NCBI GenBank assembly: GCA_030066985.1
Contig: JASJAN010000024.1
Location: 1 to 64,000 of the forward strand
Source: Desulfobacterales bacterium
Lineage (GTDB): Bacteria > Desulfobacterota > Desulfobacteria > Desulfobacterales > JAHEIW01
Direction: 5' to 3'
Length of the DNA stretch: 64,000 nt
Each line of letters opens with the position of its first letter. The stretch's first letter is position 1. Below the pieces are notes generated by a model, which saw only the letters and a list, made by a program, of their open reading frames with translations, was not told the DNA's origin and ran no database searches. Positions 1 through 7,156 of this stretch are shown here, piece after piece. Position numbers and translations under genes: made by a program.

Positions 1-729
1 ACCCACCACAGTGGTATGCGTAAATACGCGGATACGATCGTTTTGTTCAACCTGTTGGGCCACCTGCCGCGCGCGTTGCGCCAGAGACGTGCCGTTGCCG
101 CTGTCGGTGGTGCGGTAGTCAAAAAATCCGCCCAGCCACGGTCGGGTTTCCAGCAGAATCACCCGCAGTCCCTGCTCGGCCGCTGCCAGGGCTGCCGACA
201 TACCCGCCGGGCCTCCGCCAATAACACACACATCCGCTGCGGGATAAATTTCATCATAGCGACCAGGCATTTGAAAGTCGGGCGTAATTTTGCCCAGCCC
301 GGCAGCCTTGCGAACCTGTTTGAGCGCAATCGGCCAGATACGGGCCGGTTTGTGCATGGTGCGGTAATAAAAGCCCGCCGGCATGGCCCAGTCCAAACTG
401 TCCAAAAAGCCTTTCATATCCCATTCAGGTGAGCCCGAGACATTCTGGGGTTCAAGCTGCATACCGTCTGCCAGCAGCGTGGTCTCCGTGCAGACATTGG
501 GGGTGCCGTCAACCTGCATGCAGGTGTTGCTGCTTTCACCATCCAGGCTGTAAAGCCCGCGCGGGCGATGATATTTTAGACTGCGCGAAAAGATGCGGAT
601 GCCGTTGGCATACAGGGCCGAGGCCACCGTATCTCCGCTCAACCCTTTAAGCTTTTTTTTGCGGTACCTAAATTCCAGGGTTTTTTCTGGATGAATTCGC
701 AGGGTGGGCAGGTTTTCCAGCCTTTTCAT
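1..729 (-). CDS. soxA: Sarcosine oxidase alpha subunit, N-terminal part (cut by window edge)
   Basis: This gene reads leftwards from an ATG at 729 and runs off the window, leaving 243 residues. Residues about 1-100 resemble the ferredoxin-like Fer2_4 domain that opens heterotetrameric sarcosine oxidase alpha subunits. A Rossmann FAD/NAD-binding motif (VIGGGPAGMSAAL) follows near residue 168. The start overlaps the soxD stop by ATGA (726-729), so the two are translationally coupled. In the family, alpha works with beta, gamma and delta subunits to demethylate sarcosine to glycine, passing the methyl group to tetrahydrofolate. The THF-binding C-terminal half and any gamma subunit lie outside the window. 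The related opine/hydrogen cyanide synthase alpha subunits share this N-terminus, but the soxB-soxD neighbours favour sarcosine oxidase. Confidence 0.85.
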   Translation of the reverse strand, partial: MKRLENLPTLRIHPEKTLEFRYRKKKLKGLSGDTVASALYANGIRIFSRSLKYHRPRGLYSLDGESSNTCMQVDGTPNVCTETTLLADGMQLEPQNVSGSPEWDMKGFLDSLDWAMPAGFYYRTMHKPARIWPIALKQVRKAAGLGKITPDFQMPGRYDEIYPAADVCVIGGGPAGMSAALAAAEQGLRVILLETRPWLGGFFDYRTTDSGNGTSLAQRARQVAQQVEQNDRIRVFTHTTVVG

Positions 730-986
730 GATTGCGCCTCCGGTTCGTCCACCTCAAGGTTACAGGTTGTATCACGGTAAGTGGTAAACCATACACCACA
801 ACCATCTTTATGGCACCACCACTCTTTTTGGATGCCGGCCACACATTTGTTCATGTGCACATATTCGCACCAGGCCTGCGGCGTTAGATCCGCTTCATCG
901 GGCCGAGGTCCCTTTTCCTCTCCGCCATAGCGGAATTCATATCCGTTACGTTTGCCGCACACGGGGCAGGTCAGGGTTAATGCCAT
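726..986 (-). CDS. soxD: Sarcosine oxidase delta subunit
   Basis: This 86-residue protein is typical in length for SoxD. It has the zinc-binding pattern of the family: Cys7 and Cys10 (CPVC), His59 and Cys63, and the conserved EFRYGGE and RDTT motifs. SoxD is a small structural subunit of the cytoplasmic heterotetramer. A strong ribosome site (AAGGAG) sits 8 bases before the ATG. The gene is coupled to soxA by a 4-base overlap. It is separated from soxB by 200 bases that are largely filled by a palindromic repeat (1037-1187), so the otherwise compact operon seems to have received an insertion. Confidence 0.92.
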   Translation of the reverse strand: MALTLTCPVCGKRNGYEFRYGGEEKGPRPDEADLTPQAWCEYVHMNKCVAGIQKEWWCHKDGCGVWFTTYRDTTCNLEVDEPEAQS

Positions 987-1036
987 CTTGTCTTCTCCTT
1001 AAGTGAGCTAAAGTTAGAGAGCTATCTTACTACTTG

Positions 1037-1187
1037 AAACCTGAATTTGTATGAAAATAGATGAGAAATAAAAATGACTCTCATCCGATTTAGTATATAA
1101 ACAAAAATTATCGTTCTCCATTTTAGTTTGAAGCTATCGTAATCAAATAAATAAGATTCTCATCTATTTTCATACAAATTCAGGTTT
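1037..1187. repeat. 151-bp element with perfect 31-bp terminal inverted repeats
   Basis: The left arm is 1037-1067 and the right arm 1157-1187; they are exact reverse complements over 31 bases, with 89 AT-rich bases between. The right arm touches the soxB stop codon (TAA, complement of 1187-1189). There is no coding capacity. The form is that of a MITE or a large hairpin repeat. A related end motif (CCTGAAT-TTG-ATGAAAAT) is seen at about 37461 and 37704-37722 beside the glycyl radical enzyme stop codon. The transcript would form a long hairpin between soxB and soxD and could adjust subunit ratios (inference). Confidence 0.85.
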
Positions 1188-2410
1188 TAGTTATCTGGTG
1201 TATAGTTTACCAGCGCTGCCGTTTCCCCCATTAGCCGATTTTGTTCGAATCGGTTCAGGCTGAAAGGTTTGAGCCTCTCAGGGCAATTCCCGCTGGCCAT
1301 GAATTGCGCCATATATTTCCCGGTGGCCGCACAGGATTTGAAACCGAAATATCCCCAGCCACAATCCATATAATAGCCTTCGATCAGGTTGTTGCCATCC
1401 ATGATCGGCGCCATATCCGGGGTCATGTCCGCCAGCCCGCCCCAGTGGCGCATAAACTTGACCCCGCGCAGACAGGGCAGCATCTCTGAGAGGGCTTCGG
1501 CCTGATGCTTGATGTAATAGGCAGTGGTCTGGGTGGTGTAATTAGGCCAGGCGTCCATGTGGGCGCCGGTGGCGATTTCACCTTTCAGCGTTTGATTGGC
1601 GTAGCAATGATAGGTGCCGGATGACACCACATGGTCTAAAATCGGCTTCAGCGGCTGGGTGACCATGGCCTGAATGGTCAGGACACTGATCGGCAGCTTG
1701 ATGCCCAGCATCTGATAGGACAGCGCCGCAGAATATCCGCCGGCGGCATTTAACACCCGCGGCGTTTTAATGCGGCCTTTGTCGGTTTCAACAGAAACTA
1801 TTTTTTCGTTTTCAACGCCGATACCGGTCACTTCGGTTTGCTGGTGAATATGAACGCCGTGTTTGGCGGCCCCTTTTGCCAAGCCCCACACAATGGCATC
1901 ATGGCGTAAAATGCCGCCCGGCGGATGGTACATGGCACCGAAAATTGGATAGGTGATGTCCTTTGAAATATTCAGGGCCGGTACCAGCTCCTTGCACTGT
2001 TTGGCATCGACCAGATGGCTCTCAACTCCGTGGAACTGTGCGGTGGCCACGTTCATGCGCGCCGAATTCATGGCGGCTTCGCTGTGCATAAGGTTCAGAT
2101 TGCCACAGTTAAAAAACATCAAATTGTAATCAAGCTCTTTGGTGAGAATCGGCCACAGTTCAAGGGCTTCTTTGTACAGCGGGACATTTTGCTGGGTCCG
2201 TTGGTTGGCGCGCACAATGGCCGTATTGCGCCCTGAGCCGCCAAAACCCAGAAAGCGCTTTTCAATGACGGCCACATCCTTAATACCATGATCCCGGGCC
2301 AGGAAGTAAGCCGCGGCCAGGCCATGCAGCCCACCGCCGATGATCACGGCATCATAGCTTGACTTAAGCGCAGCCTGATCTCCCCAAAGGCGTTTGGATT
2401 TTCGCAACAT
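1187..2410 (-). CDS. soxB: Sarcosine oxidase beta subunit (FAD/FMN flavoprotein)
   Basis: This 407-residue DAO-fold protein matches the usual length of SoxB. An N-terminal FAD motif (GGGLHG, residues 25-30) is followed by the family signature GGSGRNT. The beta subunit holds the flavins and the sarcosine site, and with SoxD and SoxA it oxidises sarcosine to glycine. GAGGAC lies upstream of the ATG. The gene is divergent from the RpiR regulator at 2706, so the 295-base spacer should carry both promoters. In this anaerobe-like context the electron acceptor may be something other than oxygen, as ETF genes lie nearby; that is inference. Confidence 0.9.
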   Translation of the reverse strand: MLRKSKRLWGDQAALKSSYDAVIIGGGLHGLAAAYFLARDHGIKDVAVIEKRFLGFGGSGRNTAIVRANQRTQQNVPLYKEALELWPILTKELDYNLMFFNCGNLNLMHSEAAMNSARMNVATAQFHGVESHLVDAKQCKELVPALNISKDITYPIFGAMYHPPGGILRHDAIVWGLAKGAAKHGVHIHQQTEVTGIGVENEKIVSVETDKGRIKTPRVLNAAGGYSAALSYQMLGIKLPISVLTIQAMVTQPLKPILDHVVSSGTYHCYANQTLKGEIATGAHMDAWPNYTTQTTAYYIKHQAEALSEMLPCLRGVKFMRHWGGLADMTPDMAPIMDGNNLIEGYYMDCGWGYFGFKSCAATGKYMAQFMASGNCPERLKPFSLNRFEQNRLMGETAALVNYTPDN

Positions 2411-2539
2411 AGCAGTTCAGTCCTCATATTAAATTTGATGAAATGGTGGTTGTCCAATGATAGTTTTGGAAGGTATGACAATGAAACAAAAGATGTCAAG
2501 TAAAAAAATGCCATCAAAACACATTTTTTACAAAAATCC

Positions 2540-2568
2540 TTGACAAAAGCAATGATACACTTGATATT
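2540..2568 (+). promoter_or_regulatory. Possible sigma-70 promoter of the RpiR gene
   Basis: A perfect -35 TTGACA (2540-2545) is followed after 17 bases by GATATT (2563-2568), which matches the -10 consensus at 4 of 6 positions. It lies in the spacer between soxB and the RpiR gene and points to the latter. The string TTGACAAAAG recurs at 6846, within a palindrome upstream of the dimethylglycine dehydrogenase gene, so the sequence might instead belong to a regulator site. No other element was recognised in 2411-2705. Confidence 0.35.
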
Positions 2569-2705
2569 ACATGATATTTAGAGCTTCTTATTTTTTGGAG
2601 TCTTAACTTTTATAAATCCTTTGTGAAATTTTTCTTTCATTTTAAATGTTTCTTTCATCATTTAGCAAATAATGTGTGACCCTTTAAAGGGCAAGGACCA
2701 ACAAA

Positions 2706-3593
2706 ATGCCAGACCCGGCCAATCGACTGACCATGAAAAGCATTGTTGAGCAGCACCCTTCTCTGACGCCCAAAGCGCGCATTCTGGGTGAATATATTGT
2801 CAATCATCCGCGTAAGGCGGTCTTTATGACCACCAAAGAATTGGCCAATACCTGCCAGGTCAGCGAGGCCACCGTTGTTCGCTTTGTAAGCCAGCTGGGC
2901 TATGAAGGGTACGGTGCCTTTCAGCAGGCGCTGCGGGATTTTGTCGACCGGGAATTGACCATGCTCGAACGCGCTGATCTGGCAGCAACTGCCGGCGAAG
3001 GCATGGACCGCCTTCGGCAGGTCGTGTCTGAAGAAATGGATAATCTTAAGCAATTTTTCGAGACTGTTGATTTGACCACCCTACAAAAAGCGATCGATTA
3101 TCTCAGCCAAAGCCCGGCCGTGTATATCATCGGCTCACGTGTCTCTTATACTTTTGCCTACTATCTGGGCTGGTCGCTGACAAAAGTCAGGTCCGGGGTC
3201 CACATTTTAAAGGGCAGCGACAGCACCGCAATTGACTGGTTGACCATTTCCGAACCCGACAGTTTGGTGGTCATTATCGCCACCTCCCGCTATCCCAACG
3301 AACTGATTCGATTGGGCCGAACGGCACGCCATCTGGATCGAAAGCTGCTGGTGATTACCGACAGCTCCCTTTGCCCGCTGACCCAATTTGCCCATCTGAG
3401 CCTTGTGGCGCCGGCTAAAAACATCCCTTTCATTGGCAGTCCGACCACCATTGCCTGTATCATCAACTATCTGGTGCTCGAAATGGCCTCCCAGGACGGC
3501 AATCGACTCAAAGAGCATCAAGGAAAACTCGAACAGGCTTACCGCGAAAATGATGTCTTGTTCAACCTTCGCCGAGATGAAATATTGCCATGA
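2706..3593 (+). CDS. MurR/RpiR family transcriptional regulator
   Basis: This 295-residue protein has an N-terminal RpiR-type helix-turn-helix (about residues 1-77, including the TCQVSEATVVRFVSQLGYEG stretch). A SIS sugar-isomerase-like effector domain follows (about 125-260; YIIGSRVSYTFAYYL). The family senses phosphorylated sugars or other small metabolites. It is divergent from soxB, and its stop overlaps the start of the sigma-54 activator by ATGA, so the two regulators are co-expressed. A role in controlling sarcosine/betaine genes is inferred from position only. Confidence 0.85.
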   Translation: MPDPANRLTMKSIVEQHPSLTPKARILGEYIVNHPRKAVFMTTKELANTCQVSEATVVRFVSQLGYEGYGAFQQALRDFVDRELTMLERADLAATAGEGMDRLRQVVSEEMDNLKQFFETVDLTTLQKAIDYLSQSPAVYIIGSRVSYTFAYYLGWSLTKVRSGVHILKGSDSTAIDWLTISEPDSLVVIIATSRYPNELIRLGRTARHLDRKLLVITDSSLCPLTQFAHLSLVAPAKNIPFIGSPTTIACIINYLVLEMASQDGNRLKEHQGKLEQAYRENDVLFNLRRDEILP

Positions 3594-5092
3594 CGGATCG
3601 TACTGCAAAAAACACAAGGCCACAACCGCTGCAGCTGGAGGATGTCGATTATTTAAAAGTTTTTACAGATTTCGATGAGGGCGTCATCATGGCCGATACC
3701 GCCGGTGTGATCGTTTACTACAATGACGCCATGGCTAAAATCGACGATCTGGATCCGAGCTATCCGGTGGGTAAAAAAATCACCGAGGTTTACGATTTAA
3801 CCGAGGAAACCTCTGTGATCATGGAGTGCCTCAAAACCAGTCATCCGATCATCAATCGCCATTTCTTCTACCGCACCCGTATGGGAAAGGTGGCCAATAC
3901 CATTCACCGTGCCTTTCCGCTTTTCAGAGAAGGACGTCTGACCGGCGCTATCTGCCTGGTAAAAGACTATAACGTGCTGGAGGAAACCCTTTCCTCGGTG
4001 GCGATTCCCGAAAAGGAATCCAATCTCAAAAATGGCACCAACTATACCTTTGGCGACATTATCGGTGAAAACCCGACTTTTCTTAGAGCAGTCAATACCG
4101 CTGTGATGGCGGCCAACTCCCCATCGCCGGTCATGCTGTATGGTGAAACCGGAACCGGCAAAGAACTACTGGCCCAATCTATCCATAACCATAGCGCCCG
4201 CAACGAACGACGGTATATTCCGGTTAATTGTGCAGCCATTCCGGAAAACCTGCTCGAAGGCATTTTGTTCGGAACATCCAAAGGTGCCTTTACCGGGGCC
4301 ATGAACAAGCCAGGTCTTTTTGAGCGCGCCAGCGGCGGCACCCTTTTTCTGGATGAAGTCAATGCCATGTCCATTAACCTGCAAGCCAAAATCCTGAGGG
4401 TTCTGCAGGAAAAAAGAGTTCGTCGAGTGGGCGCATTAAAAGAAGTCGATATTGATCTGAAGATTATCAGTTCGGTCAATCAGGAGCCCCACCGCGCCAT
4501 CGAAGCCGGTACTTTGCGACCAGACCTATTTTACCGGCTTGGCGTGGTCTTCATTGCCATTCCGCCCCTGCGAGAAAAGCGTGATGATATTGAAAAGCTG
4601 ATTCGACATTTTTTAGATAAACACAGCCGCGCATTGGGCAAAGGCATCCCCCGTATATCTCCCGAGGTACTGGCGCTTTTCGATCGCTACCCCTGGCCCG
4701 GCAATGTGCGTGAGCTGGAGCACGTCATAGAAAGTGCGATGAACATGGTCCAACCCAATGAAGTCATATCCTTTAATCATCTCCACGGGCATTTCAGCGC
4801 TCAATTTGAAAATTGGCCTTCTGAGGGGCGTGCACCGGCAATCCCGCTAACAGAGATTTCCGGCCACCCAGCCGCAGATTCCAAAAGGATCCCTGCCCAA
4901 CAACTTGCCTCCAGCGTTGCCTCAAAAAGCCTTATGGAGATCCGGTCAGAAGGCGAAAAAACTGCGATTATCAATGCGCTGATCAACGCCAATGGCAATG
5001 TTTCCAAGGCCGCCGGTAGCATTGGCATTTCCAGACAACTGCTGCATTATAAAATGAAAAAATACCATCTGAATCGAGCCGATTTCTGTTAG
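3590..5092 (+). CDS. PAS domain sigma-54-dependent transcriptional activator
   Basis: This 500-residue bacterial enhancer-binding protein has a PAS sensor (about residues 20-130), a central AAA+ domain and a Fis-type DNA-binding helix-turn-helix at the C-terminus (about 460-495). The AAA+ domain contains Walker A GETGTGKE (185-192), a canonical GAFTGA loop (232-237) and Walker B GTLFLDE. It should remodel sigma-54 RNA polymerase. It has no receiver domain, so a small ligand sensed by the PAS domain is likely. A well-formed sigma-54 promoter lies 37 bases after its stop (5129-5144), ahead of the MttB-1 gene, and another at 7071-7086. These are the obvious targets by position. Confidence 0.9.
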   Translation: MTDRTAKNTRPQPLQLEDVDYLKVFTDFDEGVIMADTAGVIVYYNDAMAKIDDLDPSYPVGKKITEVYDLTEETSVIMECLKTSHPIINRHFFYRTRMGKVANTIHRAFPLFREGRLTGAICLVKDYNVLEETLSSVAIPEKESNLKNGTNYTFGDIIGENPTFLRAVNTAVMAANSPSPVMLYGETGTGKELLAQSIHNHSARNERRYIPVNCAAIPENLLEGILFGTSKGAFTGAMNKPGLFERASGGTLFLDEVNAMSINLQAKILRVLQEKRVRRVGALKEVDIDLKIISSVNQEPHRAIEAGTLRPDLFYRLGVVFIAIPPLREKRDDIEKLIRHFLDKHSRALGKGIPRISPEVLALFDRYPWPGNVRELEHVIESAMNMVQPNEVISFNHLHGHFSAQFENWPSEGRAPAIPLTEISGHPAADSKRIPAQQLASSVASKSLMEIRSEGEKTAIINALINANGNVSKAAGSIGISRQLLHYKMKKYHLNRADFC

Positions 5093-5128
5093 CCGGAAGG
5101 TCTTGGCTCGCGCGGTGATGTTTCAGAT

Positions 5129-5144
5129 TGGTACGCTATTTGCT
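5129..5144 (+). promoter_or_regulatory. Sigma-54 promoter upstream of MttB-1
   Basis: The sequence TGGTACGCTATTTGCT has the invariant GG-N10-GC spacing and close matches to both halves of the TGGCACG-N4-TTGCW consensus. Its -12 element is about 238 bases before the MttB-1 ATG, implying a long leader (5145-5381) in which no recognised riboswitch was seen. It sits directly after a sigma-54 activator gene. Confidence 0.75.
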
Positions 5145-5381
5145 GTGAATACGAGTGAAGATATCCACTGCGGGCCTTTTCAATTAAAGTCCGCCTGCCT
5201 CGAGGGGGGGCAAGTTCCAGCGCATTCGTCTTTTATCAAATTTCCCGTTTGATGTTTCGTCCGAACCGCTAGCGACGATGTCGCCAAACCTGCATTTCAG
5301 CGCTTTGATGAGCCGCCATCGAACCACCCTGAGAGGTTCAATCCCAATAGTTGGATCAGCCCACAAATAGGAGGAAAGACC

Positions 5382-6803
5382 ATGTATGATCGCATGCCGA
5401 CCTTAACCCAGGAGCAAATGACCAAAATCCATGATGCTGCCATCAATATCCTTTCCAGTGTCGGGGTGGCTTTTAATGAATCAGAATCCTTAGATATCTT
5501 TGCGAAAGCCAATTTTAAAGTTGATGGTAAGACGGTCTTTTTTTCAGAAAACGATGTGGCCCGGGCGTTGGAATCGGCGCCGCAGCACTTTAGCATTACG
5601 GCCCGCAATCCGGCCAAAAGCATCGCGGTGGGAGACGATGATTTTGCTTTCGCACCCGGCTATGGGGCGCCGTTTATCATCACACCTGAAGGCCAGAAAC
5701 GAGAGTCCACCATGGAAGATTATGACAATTTCTGCAAACTGGTACAGACGTCCAAATACATTGATATGAACGGGTTCATGATGGTGGAACCGTCTGATAT
5801 CCCCCCAGAGACGGCTCATCTGGATATGCTATTATCCAGCATTGTTCTATGTGATAAACCGTTTATGGGTAGCCCGGTCTCCAAGAAAGGCGCCCGGGAT
5901 GCCATCGAAATGGCCGGTCTGGTGTGGGGCGGTAAAGATCAGATTAAGGACACGCCGGTTATGGTTTCATTGATCAACTCCTTATCTCCGCTGCAGTTCT
6001 CGGAAGAAATGGCCGGTTCGCTGATCGAACTGGCGCGCTACGGACAGCCATGTGTTCTGGCCTCACTGGCCATGGCCGGGGCCTCCGGCCCTGTTGAGCT
6101 GGCGGGTATTCTGGCCATGCAAAATGCTGAAATCTTGGCCGGTTTGATATTGGCCCAGCTGGTCAGACCGGGTGCCCCCATCATCTACGGCTCCACCTCG
6201 TCACCCATGGATATGCGCACGGGCGGGTTATCTATTGGCGCTCCGGAACTGTCGATGCTGGTGTCCTGTACCGCGCAGATGGCACGCTTTTACAACCTGC
6301 CCAGTCGCAGCGGCGGGGGGCTGACGGATGCCAACTTTCCTGATGCCCAGGCCGGCGTTCAATCCGCAATGGCGCTGATCACCGCAGCGCGCAACGGTAT
6401 CAATTTTGTCCTGCACGCCTGCGGAATTTTAAGCGCTTATGTCGCCATGAGCTATGAGAAATTTATCATCGATGAAGAACTTTGCGGAACGGTAAAAAAA
6501 CTCATCCAATCCATTGACATTAATGATGAATCCATTGACCTGGAAACCATCAAAGAAGTCGGCATCGGTGGCAATTATTTGACCCAGCCCAAAACCTTTG
6601 AACTATGCCGCACGGCCTTTTTTCTGCCCGAATTGATGACCGTGCAGGATTATGACAGTTGGCAGGGCGCCGGCGGCAAACGCGCCGATGAGCGCGCCTC
6701 GGATGTGTTACATAAACGCTTGGCCAATTACGAAAAACCGGATATCGATTCGGCTATCGAGTCGGAATTATCCGAGTATGTGACGCGCCGCAAAGCCGGC
6801 TAA
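5382..6803 (+). CDS. MttB-type corrinoid methyltransferase, non-pyrrolysine (MttB-1)
   Basis: This 473-residue protein belongs to the trimethylamine methyltransferase (MttB) superfamily: an N-terminal helical part followed by a TIM-barrel with the family stretches GYGAPFI, GSPVSKKGA, LASLAMAGASGP and YGSTSSPMDMRTGG. The frame is open throughout, with no in-frame TAG, so it is of the pyrrolysine-free type that includes MtgB (glycine betaine), MtpB (proline betaine) and MtcB (carnitine). Such enzymes transfer a methyl group from a quaternary amine to a Co(I) corrinoid protein. AGGAGG lies just before the ATG. Its C-terminal motif (EYVTRRK) is shared with the truncated MttB-4 at the right end of the window. 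The substrate cannot be told from sequence. Confidence 0.88.
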   Translation: MYDRMPTLTQEQMTKIHDAAINILSSVGVAFNESESLDIFAKANFKVDGKTVFFSENDVARALESAPQHFSITARNPAKSIAVGDDDFAFAPGYGAPFIITPEGQKRESTMEDYDNFCKLVQTSKYIDMNGFMMVEPSDIPPETAHLDMLLSSIVLCDKPFMGSPVSKKGARDAIEMAGLVWGGKDQIKDTPVMVSLINSLSPLQFSEEMAGSLIELARYGQPCVLASLAMAGASGPVELAGILAMQNAEILAGLILAQLVRPGAPIIYGSTSSPMDMRTGGLSIGAPELSMLVSCTAQMARFYNLPSRSGGGLTDANFPDAQAGVQSAMALITAARNGINFVLHACGILSAYVAMSYEKFIIDEELCGTVKKLIQSIDINDESIDLETIKEVGIGGNYLTQPKTFELCRTAFFLPELMTVQDYDSWQGAGGKRADERASDVLHKRLANYEKPDIDSAIESELSEYVTRRKAG

Positions 6804-7156
6804 AGATCATTCATCGATCGGAAAAAAGAAAACTATTTTTACAAATTGACAAAAGATTTTTCTATTTGTCAAAAAATTTTAACATTTATGACAATCAATC
6901 CTGGCATGTGACGGTGTTTTAAATGTGGGCGTCAGGTGGCGGCAAAACCGATTTGGCTAGCGGATATTGTTCTGATATTATTATATAAAATTATTCTTGC
7001 CAAACATCATTATTCATGCTTTAAAAACGATCGGTAACCTATTTAAATACTAAATATAATTCATTTTTTTTGGTATGTTTGTTGCTCTTGTAACACGATG
7101 GGGGGTTCTTTAATACCTACCGGTAAGAACATTTACACCAAAGGAGATAAAATCCC
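6804..7156 (+). promoter_or_regulatory. Regulatory gap before the dimethylglycine dehydrogenase gene
   Basis: This AT-rich stretch of 353 bases has no gene. It holds a perfect 8-base inverted repeat, TTGACAAA (6846-6853) and TTTGTCAA (6865-6872), that could be an activator or RpiR site. It lies about 200 bases ahead of the sigma-54 promoter at 7071, an ordinary distance for an upstream activating sequence. No terminator for MttB-1 was recognised. Confidence 0.45.
7071..7086 (+). promoter_or_regulatory. Sigma-54 promoter upstream of the dimethylglycine dehydrogenase operon
   Basis: TGGTATGTTTGTTGCT has exact GG-N10-GC spacing and a TTGCT -12 half. Transcription would start near 7098, giving a short leader before AAAGGAGAT and the ATG at 7157. 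It would drive the dehydrogenase, etfB, etfA and probably the DgcB-like gene. Confidence 0.72.

Noticed and set aside
5382-6803. Pyrrolysine-containing trimethylamine methyltransferase
   Set aside because: MttB-1, MttB-2 and MttB-3 are open over the full family length with no in-frame TAG, and no pyl genes are in the window.
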